Assembly: GCA_029959615.1 (NCBI GenBank)
Contig: JASCOD010000007.1
Span: 1-64,000, forward strand
Direction of reading: 5' to 3'
Source of the DNA: Flavobacteriaceae bacterium PS02338
GTDB lineage: Bacteria > Bacteroidota > Bacteroidia > Sphingobacteriales > Sphingobacteriaceae
Length of the DNA: 64,000 nucleotides
In this document: one piece after another, positions 1 through 7,741 of the stretch
How positions within the stretch are numbered: the first letter of the stretch is position 1
Layout: each line of letters opens with the position of its first letter
Position numbers and translations under genes: made by a program
The notes under the pieces: generated by a model
What the model saw: only the letters and a program-made list of their open reading frames with translations
The model's database searches: none
What the model was told of the DNA's origin: nothing

Positions 1-42
1 CAATAAAAGCCTGTTAGACTGGTTAAAGAACTTTTAAGCAAA

Positions 43-150
43 ATAATGTAAAGTAGGATTGCTGAAAAATGCTGTAGTCAGCACAATAACGCAGTCCACT
101 TTACATTATCTATTACTTTCCATAACCGTTATTATGTAAAGCTTTACATA
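43..150. repeat. nested inverted repeats / palindrome at element edge
   Basis: A 12-bp inverted repeat (ATAATGTAAAGT at 43-54, its exact complement at 98-109) encloses a second hairpin (TGCTG 70-74, CAGCA 79-83) placed almost symmetrically. Just downstream is an 18-bp perfect palindrome TATGTAAAGCTTTACATA (133-150) built on the same ATGTAAAG core. Recognisable DUF932 coding sequence starts immediately after it. I infer a recombination site or the end of an inserted element; no transposase is visible in the window to prove this. Confidence 0.6.
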
Positions 151-821
151 AAAAGGGCGAACGAATTTTTATCACGGCAAAATTACCCGAGTTTATCAAG
201 GTGGGTAAATCGGATTTGATAGAACAGTATTTGTTTCTCACCACTTCGCACGATGGTTTTGGGAGCATTACCGCATCGTTTACGCCAATTAGAGTTTGTT
301 GCCAAAATACATTGAATGCCGCTTTGCGTAGCCAAAAAGGAGGAATAAAAATACGTCATACCGCAAGCGCACACGAAAGGTTGAAGCAGGCACACCAACT
401 ATTGGGCATTACCAACCAATTGGGCGGAGAAATGGAACAGATTTTTAACCAATGGGCAAAGGTCAAGATTACCGATAAGCAGGTTAAAAAACTGGTTCAA
501 ATGGCAATGGCACCAAATAAGGAAACTTTGGAAAACCTAAAAAAAGGAAGGATTGACGAATTTTCTACTTTGTTTACCAACACAGTTGACAAGGTTTTGG
601 AATATGCCGAGACCAACCCGACACAACAGTTCGAGACCACAAAGGGAACTTTGTTTGGGGCTTATAATTCCGTTACGGGCTATTTTCAGAACGTCAAAAG
701 CTACAAAACGGATGAAGCAAAATTTAATTCCATCATGTCGGGCAATGCATTGGGCAAGGCACAGGCAACGTTTGATTTATGCAATGATTTTTCTAGGATT
801 GGCGTAAATGCGTTAAACTAG
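151..821 (+). pseudogene. DUF932 (phage/plasmid-like) protein, 5'-truncated
   Basis: The translation matches the C-terminal part of the DUF932 family carried by Bacteroidota plasmids and ICEs: KGERIFITAKLP, LTTSHDGFGSITASFTP, IRHTASAHERLKQAH and GTLFGAYNSVTGYFQNV are family hallmarks. Homology begins near position 152, directly after the palindrome at 133-150, and a stop lies in frame at 123-125, so the N-terminal part of the usual protein is absent. A GTG at 201 could still start a 206-residue product, but that start lies inside the conserved domain, so a truncated remnant is more likely. DUF932 genes usually lie with ArdC and Api92-like genes at ICE edges, which suggests this is the end of an element related to the one at 28-60 kb. 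The family function is not established. Confidence 0.75.
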
Positions 822-842
822 GACGCTTTTACAGCAAAATAG

Positions 843-907
843 GCACTAAGGGCAGTTTGTTCTTAGTGCTTTGCTATGCCCAAAATTTCGCGCGGCCCTT
901 GCGGGCA
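843..907. repeat. hairpin plus direct repeat, copy A
   Basis: A perfect 8-bp stem (GCACTAAG 843-850, CTTAGTGC 862-869) is followed by TTGCTATGCCCAAAA (871-885) and a small GC hairpin. Positions 857-907 recur almost unchanged at 4143-4192. The hairpin-then-TTGCTATGCCCAAAA arrangement also occurs at 60325-60366. It lies 3' of the DUF932 remnant and may be a terminator or a recombination scar. Confidence 0.7.
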
Positions 908-989
908 AAAAGTGTTTTTAAATATTAAAATGCTATAATTTTCAATTTATTATTGTTACCCATATATTAGTGTTTTAACTTAAGTATAT

Positions 990-1208
990 ATGAAATTAAA
1001 CATTGATAAACTAAGAATTGAAAGAGTTGTCTCGAAGGAGAGGGATGGAAAAATAATTAGCAAAACATTGACCTTGACTCAAAATACTCCCTTAAAGGCT
1101 AAAGTCACCGTGTCCCTAAGCGGTAAGGCTGCTGAGAATTTCCATAGTCTAGAAAAAACAAACCTATCGAATTTAAAATTTGCATTTATAATAGATAATG
1201 ATGATTAA
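990..1208 (+). CDS. small hypothetical protein (72 aa)
   Basis: An ATG-started 72-codon frame with charged, beta-rich composition and an acidic C-terminus (IIDNDD). It has no signal peptide or membrane segment and I do not recognise a family. It lies 44 bp upstream of the HNH protein gene in the same orientation, so the two may be co-transcribed, with this protein as a small accessory or immunity partner; that is inference from position only. It lies inside the module bracketed by the 50-bp direct repeats. Confidence 0.5.
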   Translation: MKLNIDKLRIERVVSKERDGKIISKTLTLTQNTPLKAKVTVSLSGKAAENFHSLEKTNLSNLKFAFIIDNDD

Positions 1209-1252
1209 AATTGATAATGGGAAGTTTTTTGTCTTAATCCGAAAACTGCAAA

Positions 1253-2227
1253 ATGAGCAAAGGTGATGATAAGAGAAAGAAGATTTTTGAAAAGTATTCT
1301 TCAAATCTTCAATTTTTGATAGACAATGGTTTTATCACTGGCATTTCCTTAAAATATGATAAAACATATATATGCCCAATTTGCATGGATCAGTTTTCCT
1401 CAGAAGATTTGGACGTTACCAAATCTAACCATCTCACTTTAGAGGATGTTCCACCTAAATCACTGGGTGGACGCCCTTGCGTGCTTACCTGTAAAAAATG
1501 TAATAACGCCGCAGGTCATAAGATTGACTCCCAACTCTATGCCAGAATGTATGAAATGGATCAACAAAAGTTTGTGAGCGGCAGCAGTTTTAAAGCTAGG
1601 TTTAGGCAGGATGACGAAATCGTTCAAGGGGAAGTTACAGTAGGCGAAGATGGGAAGATTAAAGTGAAAAATAGCTATAAAAACAACAATAGAGCTAAAT
1701 TGGATACATTTATTGATGGGATTTCCCCTAAAACCGGTAATCCAGTGATGAATATTGAATTCATACCATCGAAGATAGATTTTAAAGGATTACAGGTTGC
1801 TTTGCTTAAAACTGCTTACCTGCTTTGCTTTGAAAAGTTCGGTTATGCTGTCATCAACGATGCCTGTTACAATATAGTTAGAGAACAGATTCAGAATCCG
1901 AATTTGGATATCTATCCAACCCAGTTCTGGTTTCAAGGGCCGTTTAATGAGAATCAATATGGCGTTCACATTTCTACCAACGTGGGCTTGGAATGTTTTA
2001 TGGTAATTTTCCCTCTCAAAAGTCATACAAACCGAGTTTTTGGAGCAATATTGCCGATAAAAACTACACCAATCATAGAAATTGTCGCTGGATTTCATGC
2101 AAGTTTGGCATTAGGTTTAGACCAGCCAGCATATTTTGACAGGCATAATCATCCACAGGGATATTTGGATAATCTTGCGGCTGTAACGCAGATTTCCGAT
2201 GCCGTAACATTGATGAGAAGTAGATAA
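1253..2227 (+). CDS. HNH-type nuclease-like protein
   Basis: A 324-residue protein with an N-terminal zinc-binding HNH-like region: C41-P-I-C44, the LTLEDVPPKSLGG segment at residues 61-73, then C80-K-K-C83-N-N and G88-H89. In many relatives the second motif reads LEHVPP; here Asp65 takes the His position, so catalysis by the usual HNH mechanism is uncertain unless His60 or another residue substitutes. The remaining ~230 residues carry no motif I know. HNH proteins of this layout occur in phage-defence and restriction loci. The stop lies 11 bp from the end of the convergent DUF2971 gene. Function as a DNA or RNA nuclease is inferred from the domain. Confidence 0.7.
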   Translation: MSKGDDKRKKIFEKYSSNLQFLIDNGFITGISLKYDKTYICPICMDQFSSEDLDVTKSNHLTLEDVPPKSLGGRPCVLTCKKCNNAAGHKIDSQLYARMYEMDQQKFVSGSSFKARFRQDDEIVQGEVTVGEDGKIKVKNSYKNNNRAKLDTFIDGISPKTGNPVMNIEFIPSKIDFKGLQVALLKTAYLLCFEKFGYAVINDACYNIVREQIQNPNLDIYPTQFWFQGPFNENQYGVHISTNVGLECFMVIFPLKSHTNRVFGAILPIKTTPIIEIVAGFHASLALGLDQPAYFDRHNHPQGYLDNLAAVTQISDAVTLMRSR

Positions 2228-2238
2228 GTTTATCTACT

Positions 2239-3072
2239 TTAATATGATAACTGTTCGATTTCAAGACCAAAGCAATTATAGCTCATCTCCATTTGATATA
2301 GTTTTAGTTCCAGTTTTGAACTTGACAAAAATCGCTTAATTTCATCCCTATGATCGGGTTTAATCTTACATCCAAGATAAATTTCAGAAACTAACTCTTT
2401 AGGATAGATTATGACGTGGTCGGGTTTATTGTTCAATACCAGCCTATATTCATCCTCATATTTCCAACATGTGTTTTTACAAAAACATCGTTGAATAGAG
2501 GACTTGATATCGGGATCAAGCATGAACTCTAAAACTGGATATTCATTTTGGTAGTCAACAGGACCAATTTTACATCCGAATCGTTGGTATTGATTTCCAA
2601 TAAACGTCATGAAGGGCTCCGTGTCGAATCCGATACAAAAGACTTGGTGGTAATTTGCGTAATGACTCCACATAAGCAGATTATCTCGTTTGGTCGTTAA
2701 AGATAATATCCCATAAAATTTGTGATCCATCTCATTAATAATATCTTTATTATCCCTCCAGTTTCTATCGAGGTAGCATTTAATGTAATTATACCTCTCA
2801 GTGGCCTCCATCAAAAGCTCATTGTAGGGCAAATGTTTACGTAACGGATGGTCTCTCATATACTTCTGTGTAAACAAATCCAAAGTGAAGCTCTCATCTG
2901 AATATCTAAAAGGCAGAGCATTATCGAAGGGATCATTGAAATGTTTCGCTGATGAAGCGTAAAGTTTAAATTCAGACAAAGTTTGAGTGCCAAAGTTGGG
3001 TGTGTTTTTTAACCCCTCATATGGTCGGTATTTGTAAATCGTTTCTGGAAAGGGCGATTTATTTGGTTCCAT
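2239..3072 (-). CDS. DUF2971 family protein
   Basis: A 277-residue protein with the features of DUF2971: YKYRPYEG near the N-terminus, KHFNDPFDN around residue 45, LLMWSHYANYHQVFCIGFD in the middle and CWKYEDEYRLV toward the C-terminus. The family is widespread in defence islands and mobile elements but its biochemistry is not established. It is the second gene of a two-gene minus-strand operon, 9 bp after the gene at 3082-3942, which points to joint function. No signal peptide or membrane segment, so probably cytoplasmic. Family assignment is good; any role is inference from context. Confidence 0.75.
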   Translation of the reverse strand: MEPNKSPFPETIYKYRPYEGLKNTPNFGTQTLSEFKLYASSAKHFNDPFDNALPFRYSDESFTLDLFTQKYMRDHPLRKHLPYNELLMEATERYNYIKCYLDRNWRDNKDIINEMDHKFYGILSLTTKRDNLLMWSHYANYHQVFCIGFDTEPFMTFIGNQYQRFGCKIGPVDYQNEYPVLEFMLDPDIKSSIQRCFCKNTCWKYEDEYRLVLNNKPDHVIIYPKELVSEIYLGCKIKPDHRDEIKRFLSSSKLELKLYQMEMSYNCFGLEIEQLSY

Positions 3073-3081
3073 ATTTTTGCA

Positions 3082-3942
3082 TTAATTAGATTTCCCTTGG
3101 TTAAATAATTGTCTTAAATCCGATTGCTTTTCATGTCCTAATATTTTGTTAAGTTGCTCTTCATAAACTGGAAGGAGAGCGCTTAGAAATTTATGTAACA
3201 GTTTTTCATTCTCTTTGATAACGGTATCAACAAGCTGTACTTTTTCCTTCTTAAATTCTCTCAACTTATATTTCGTCAAAGCTGGGGGGAACATTTTTTT
3301 TAGTTCATCATCCATTTTGAAACCGTTCGCTTCCTCCTTCTGGAAAAATAGCCCATAATAAAGGTCAATCTCGTCGTGCTTATCATCTTCATAATAACCA
3401 CGATGTGAATTCAAATGTCTTAAGTCGATTAGATTCTCAAATGTTTTGAAGTAACGATATATACAAGCAACCGATGGCTCAGTCGATGGCAATTTCTTGC
3501 TGATTGTATCCCATCTGCATTTTGTTTCAGTTAGTTTGAGGCAATAAACTTCATTGACAAGTAACAACATGATTTCACGTATCGTATGCACTTTGTGATA
3601 GAGCGCCTCGATATGATACTGAATATACTCCAGTTGCGAAATTCCTTTCGAAATATAATATTTCTGAAATGGATATCTATTGATGTAAATTCTGATATGA
3701 TTTAATTGTTCGCTGGTTTTTTTTAATCTTGATTGGATACGAAAAATTCTAGATGTATACTTTTCATCTTCATTTAGCAAATGGTGATTATTCTCACCTT
3801 GCTTGTATCCCATTCTTTGATCAAGCTCTTTCATTGAACTCGACGCGTCTTCCTGCAAGCGTTGTGAGAAATAGTTCATTAAGAAATCACTTTTTGCATA
3901 AGTAAACGTTACTTTTTTACCGCCTGAATCTATTTGTATCAT
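3082..3942 (-). CDS. hypothetical helical protein with HEPN-like R-x4-H motif
   Basis: A 286-residue protein, predominantly helical and charged, with no membrane segment. Residues R175-HLNS-H180 form an R-x4-H motif in a helical setting, the catalytic signature of HEPN ribonucleases, though the motif alone is short and could arise by chance. It is the first gene of the minus-strand operon with DUF2971, which fits a toxin or defence pair. I do not recognise the full-length family. If HEPN, Arg175 and His180 would form a metal-independent RNase site in a dimer. Confidence 0.45.
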   Translation of the reverse strand: MIQIDSGGKKVTFTYAKSDFLMNYFSQRLQEDASSSMKELDQRMGYKQGENNHHLLNEDEKYTSRIFRIQSRLKKTSEQLNHIRIYINRYPFQKYYISKGISQLEYIQYHIEALYHKVHTIREIMLLLVNEVYCLKLTETKCRWDTISKKLPSTEPSVACIYRYFKTFENLIDLRHLNSHRGYYEDDKHDEIDLYYGLFFQKEEANGFKMDDELKKMFPPALTKYKLREFKKEKVQLVDTVIKENEKLLHKFLSALLPVYEEQLNKILGHEKQSDLRQLFNQGKSN

Positions 3943-4142
3943 GTTCTTACATAATCATTTTTTCTAGCAATATCCGAGAGTTTTGGATTGCCAATTATAT
4001 CTTAAAGTTATTTTGTCAGTTTTAAGTACTAAGTTAACAATTTTGATAAGCAAGTTAGCAATCAATGAACCATATGCTAATATTCCAACTTTATGTACCA
4101 TAAGTGATTATGAGGGTTTTAGGTATAAATCTACATAAAATA

Positions 4143-4192
4143 TTGTTCTTAGTGCTTTGCTATGCTCAAAATTCCGGACGGCCTTGCGGGCA
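4143..4192. repeat. direct repeat, copy B (truncated)
   Basis: Nearly identical to 857-907, with the same TTGCTATG core (TTGCTATGCTCAAAA, 4157-4171) and downstream GC hairpin, but the left arm of the hairpin (GCACTAAG) is missing. It closes a ~3.3-kb segment carrying the small ORF, HNH, DUF2971 and HEPN-like genes, so copy B looks like a duplicated fragment left by insertion or recombination. Confidence 0.7.
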
Positions 4193-4272
4193 TTAAGCTG
4201 AACACTAGAATTTGAATGCAAATCATTAATATTTGTATCTTGACTTAATCAAATCATTAATCCAACTGTCAA

Positions 4273-5232
4273 ATGGGCAAGACTCTTAACTTCATCAATA
4301 TACCTGATCAGAAAGAGGATGTCGATAACATATCTAAATTCATCAAGGTCACTAATGTAGGCATCGAGGCAATAACCAATGTTTATGATGACCATACAAA
4401 TGATCAGAACATTTCGACGAAAGTATTTTTTTTACAGGAAAATCTTATATACAGTATTTATGCAGCATTTCATCAATATGAGCTTTTGATAGAGGGAATG
4501 AGCAGTAAATCAATAATTGACTTGAAATCCTACCCGCATGAGGGTGAAGATCCTTTGCATCCTAAAGCCTATCAGTATAGCGCCGAATTGAGCTCTATAG
4601 TGGATAGCATATTTTTTCATCTTTGTTCGGCTTTCGACTATTTCGGGCATTTTATATCCTATATGTTCGAGAAAAATAAAGATAAAACTTTAGATTGGAG
4701 TTCGTTGGCAAAAACGGCCAGGGCTGGCTATAAAGGAAGAGAATTGAAAATAGCCCAGGCCATCCAAGAAGTCGATGTGCAAACTCGGATTCCGCTTGAC
4801 AAGTACCGTGGAGAACTGATCCACAGAAAACGGGATCTGCGACGTGTTGGCATGAACAGAAATGAAGAGGTCAACCAACTTACGTTGATATTTGCTGCCT
4901 CACCAGAGACAATGAAGCATTTTAAAAATTTCTTGCCCAAATATGAGCCTGATTCTAATTATACCCTAGACTTTCTACCTTCTGCTGTTTTCTACCGCTC
5001 GTTAGAGTCTATAAATTATCTATTGGATTATATAAGGCTTGATCTGATAGACGACACCAAGTTTATTGAGAACGTCAAAAATAAAAAGCGTGCTGATTTT
5101 AAATATAACTTTGATGTAGTTTCAAACCAACACTATCCACAATCCGAACAAATTTGGAGTGCTTACAAGAAACATCATGACAAATATCACCAATTTCTTA
5201 AAAAACGCCAAAGTGCTTATTTCAACAAATGA
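4273..5232 (+). CDS. hypothetical protein with HEPN-like R-x4-H motif
   Basis: A 319-residue, mostly helical cytoplasmic protein that I do not recognise. Residues R179-GELI-H184 form an R-x4-H motif (context DKYRGELIHRKRD), the kind of signature seen in HEPN and RiboL-PSP-like RNases. The stretch FFHLCSAFDYFGHFISYMF (around residues 114-132) is aromatic-rich. The gene stands alone between the repeat at 4192 and the CBASS operon. Its position among defence genes suggests a defence or abortive-infection role; the motif is suggestive only. Confidence 0.45.
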   Translation: MGKTLNFINIPDQKEDVDNISKFIKVTNVGIEAITNVYDDHTNDQNISTKVFFLQENLIYSIYAAFHQYELLIEGMSSKSIIDLKSYPHEGEDPLHPKAYQYSAELSSIVDSIFFHLCSAFDYFGHFISYMFEKNKDKTLDWSSLAKTARAGYKGRELKIAQAIQEVDVQTRIPLDKYRGELIHRKRDLRRVGMNRNEEVNQLTLIFAASPETMKHFKNFLPKYEPDSNYTLDFLPSAVFYRSLESINYLLDYIRLDLIDDTKFIENVKNKKRADFKYNFDVVSNQHYPQSEQIWSAYKKHHDKYHQFLKKRQSAYFNK

Positions 5233-5681
5233 CATTACACTAGCTCATTTGGTTAATTTTGAAGTTAATTCTAATTTGTGAAGTTAAATTTAAAATCAGA
5301 ACTTGACTTGTTTCACCTTAGATCTAAACTGTAGGTACATTCTTTTGGAACTTAATAATACGAAGCCGTGAAGTAGTTGCTATTGTCAATGAATATTTTA
5401 TCGCCAGTTACAAGGTATTTGACGCTTACGCAAATCGTTGAATGTGGAAAAGAATACTAAACGTATTAGTATTTCTGAATTCTTAGTTTATTATATTTGT
5501 TTGTTATTATGAATTGGTAGCCAGTTAATTAATGCCAATCTATAACATAGGGATAATAACAGCCTTCTTGATAAATTTACATAGGCTTGTTGCGTAAACG
5601 CCTCAATCTAGCATGAGATTTTTGAAGGATATTGAGGTCTTCTTTGCGGCCTACTAGTAACTAAATATAAAATTATAACTA
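5233..5681. other. 449-bp gap upstream of the CBASS operon
   Basis: AT-rich, without a convincing ORF. TATATTTG (about 5492-5499) matches the Bacteroidota -7 element TAnnTTTG, but I see no good -33 partner and it lies ~180 bp before capV, so promoter status is uncertain. Confidence 0.35.
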
Positions 5682-6686
5682 ATGGATTCTGATAAGAAAA
5701 CGTTTAAGATATTATCAATAGATGGCGGAGGGATAAAAGGGCTATATTCAGCAAGAGTGTTGCAGCATTTAGAAGAGAAGTACGGTACACTTTCAGATTA
5801 TTTTGATATGATCTGTGGTACTTCAACAGGTGGCCTGATTGCTTTAGGGCTTTCTTTGAGAATACCTGCCAAAGACTTGGTAAAGTTTTATACAGAAAAA
5901 GGCCCCTCAATCTTCCCGGAGCGGCGCAAATATTTTTGGCTTAGGTGGTATGATTTTGCCCGACAGTCTGCTTTTTTTGGAAAATTCTCAGACAGCGCGT
6001 TAAAAACAGCACTGACTGATGTTTTTGGGGAAAAGCTTATCGGTGAGAGTAATAACCTGCTTTGTATACCTTCATACCTGGTAACCGAAGGAAAGCCCAG
6101 AGTTTTCAAAAAGGATTACGGAGATCTGGACTGTGATGATATGACTCCTTATGTGGATGTGGCACTTGCGACTAGTGCTGCGCCAACATTTTTCCCCCTT
6201 GCAGAAATAAAAATTTATGACAACTATCAATTTATTGATGGGGGCGTATGGGCGAATAACCCTACACTGGTCGGCTACGTTGAGGCAATGACTAGAATTA
6301 TCGGTGAAGACTACGGTTCGCTCGATATACTTTCTGTAAGTAGTTTAAATCTGACAGGAGGTAGACCTGTAGGTATGCGGAGGATGCGAAGTTTTATAGG
6401 CTGGAAAGATGACTTATTTGAGACCGCGATTAACGGACAAGCCAAGTTTACAGACTACTTTATGAAACATATCAATAAAATAAGTAAGGTTCCGGTTAAC
6501 TATTTGAGAATACCCAGTGTTGAAATTGGTTCAAAACAGGAATCTTTTATACAGCTTGACGTAGCTTCAAAACGGGCTATTGACCTTATTCTGGCCAAAG
6601 GAAACTCTCAGGGTGCAATTTATAAGAAGATGACCGAAGTAGCTGAGTTTTTCAAAAACAAAAAGACTTATCATTTAAATAACTAA
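5682..6686 (+). CDS. capV: CBASS effector, patatin-like phospholipase CapV
   Basis: A 334-residue patatin-family lipase. The oxyanion loop DGGGIKG spans residues 14-20, the nucleophile elbow is GTSTGG with Ser48, and the dyad Asp186 is in DGGVWANNP. In type II CBASS this enzyme is switched on by the cyclic dinucleotide made by the adjacent CD-NTase and degrades inner-membrane phospholipids, killing the infected cell before phage release. It is the first gene of a four-gene operon and its stop is 2 bp before the next start. The order effector, cyclase, cap2, cap3 matches the Vibrio cholerae CapV-DncV system. No signal peptide, consistent with cytosolic activation at the inner leaflet. Confidence 0.92.
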   Translation: MDSDKKTFKILSIDGGGIKGLYSARVLQHLEEKYGTLSDYFDMICGTSTGGLIALGLSLRIPAKDLVKFYTEKGPSIFPERRKYFWLRWYDFARQSAFFGKFSDSALKTALTDVFGEKLIGESNNLLCIPSYLVTEGKPRVFKKDYGDLDCDDMTPYVDVALATSAAPTFFPLAEIKIYDNYQFIDGGVWANNPTLVGYVEAMTRIIGEDYGSLDILSVSSLNLTGGRPVGMRRMRSFIGWKDDLFETAINGQAKFTDYFMKHINKISKVPVNYLRIPSVEIGSKQESFIQLDVASKRAIDLILAKGNSQGAIYKKMTEVAEFFKNKKTYHLNN

Positions 6687-6688
6687 AT

Positions 6689-7723
6689 ATGGCAGACTGT
6701 AATAACTTGTTCGCACATTATAATAGTGTAATCAGACTCAGCGATGAAAAAAGAGAGGTTCTAAGAGCCGTTCGGAACCGGCTGAGAATCAAAATGCAAA
6801 CTAACTATGAAATACTTAAAGCGAATGAAACACTCGAATTTCATACACAAGGTTCGTTTATTATGGATACTATCATCACGCCTAAGGATGACGATTTTGA
6901 CCTGGACGACGGTGTCTATTTCATCGGTAATTTGACTCCCGCACAGCGCCCTCCAGTTCAAACTTTTCATGATGCGGTTTTGTATGCAGTTGGAAAGGAT
7001 GAAGACTACGCAGAGGTGACTGATAAAGATACTTGTGTTAGAGTTTCCTATAATAAGGAGAAATTTCATATAGACTTACCTATTTATTATGCTGATTCCT
7101 TGGAGAATCCCAATCTCGCTCATTTAAAAGACAACTGGGTACTCAGCAATCCAGTTGAATTTATTGATTGGTTTGAGCGAAAGGTAATGTCAGGATTTAA
7201 GAAAGCATATCTGGTCGAAAGTAGGATGTATACGGAATATCAGCGCTGGTTGCAGGATATTCGAAAAGCGGATGCACAGCTACGAAGAATTGTCCGCTAC
7301 CTAAAAGGCTGGGCTGACGAACTCAGGGGCGATATGCCTCCGGGAATTGTGATGACCATCCTCGCTGGAGAAAATTATAAATCCAATGAGAGGGACGACA
7401 TCGCCTTGAGAGACACATTGATTGCCATACAGACATACCTAGCTGCGAATAACTGTAAATGTCCACGCCCTACTACACCTGTCGGTGAAGATTTATTTGC
7501 AGGATACAGCGATACGAAGAAACAGTATTTTCTGGACAGGCTGAATACATTTGTGGATTCAGCCAAACAAGCGGTGGCTATCGATAATGAGAAAGACGCC
7601 TGTCTTAAATGGCAAAAGCATCTGGGCCCACGTTTCCCATGTTCACTAGCAGTTGACCGTGTTGAGGGTGCTGCAACATTTACGTCTAGTTCAGTGAGAG
7701 GAGACTCTGCAAGAAGTGCTTAA
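6689..7723 (+). CDS. CBASS CD-NTase (cyclic oligonucleotide synthase, DncV-like)
   Basis: A 344-residue nucleotidyltransferase. The GS motif of the polymerase-beta-like fold is at residues 55-56 (HTQGSF), the metal-binding DxD is D69-F-D71 (KDDDFDLDDGVYF), and the third acidic residue is D129 in FHIDLP. The DDFDLDDGVYF arrangement resembles the DncV (clade A) branch, which makes 3',3'-cGAMP, and pairing with CapV agrees; the actual product cannot be read from sequence. The C-terminal tail (last ~20 residues, rich in Ser, Arg and Ala) is the segment Cap2 would conjugate to targets in type II CBASS. Both junctions with neighbouring genes are short, so this is an operon. Confidence 0.9.
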   Translation: MADCNNLFAHYNSVIRLSDEKREVLRAVRNRLRIKMQTNYEILKANETLEFHTQGSFIMDTIITPKDDDFDLDDGVYFIGNLTPAQRPPVQTFHDAVLYAVGKDEDYAEVTDKDTCVRVSYNKEKFHIDLPIYYADSLENPNLAHLKDNWVLSNPVEFIDWFERKVMSGFKKAYLVESRMYTEYQRWLQDIRKADAQLRRIVRYLKGWADELRGDMPPGIVMTILAGENYKSNERDDIALRDTLIAIQTYLAANNCKCPRPTTPVGEDLFAGYSDTKKQYFLDRLNTFVDSAKQAVAIDNEKDACLKWQKHLGPRFPCSLAVDRVEGAATFTSSSVRGDSARSA

Positions 7724-7741
7724 TTTAATAACCTGTGGCTA

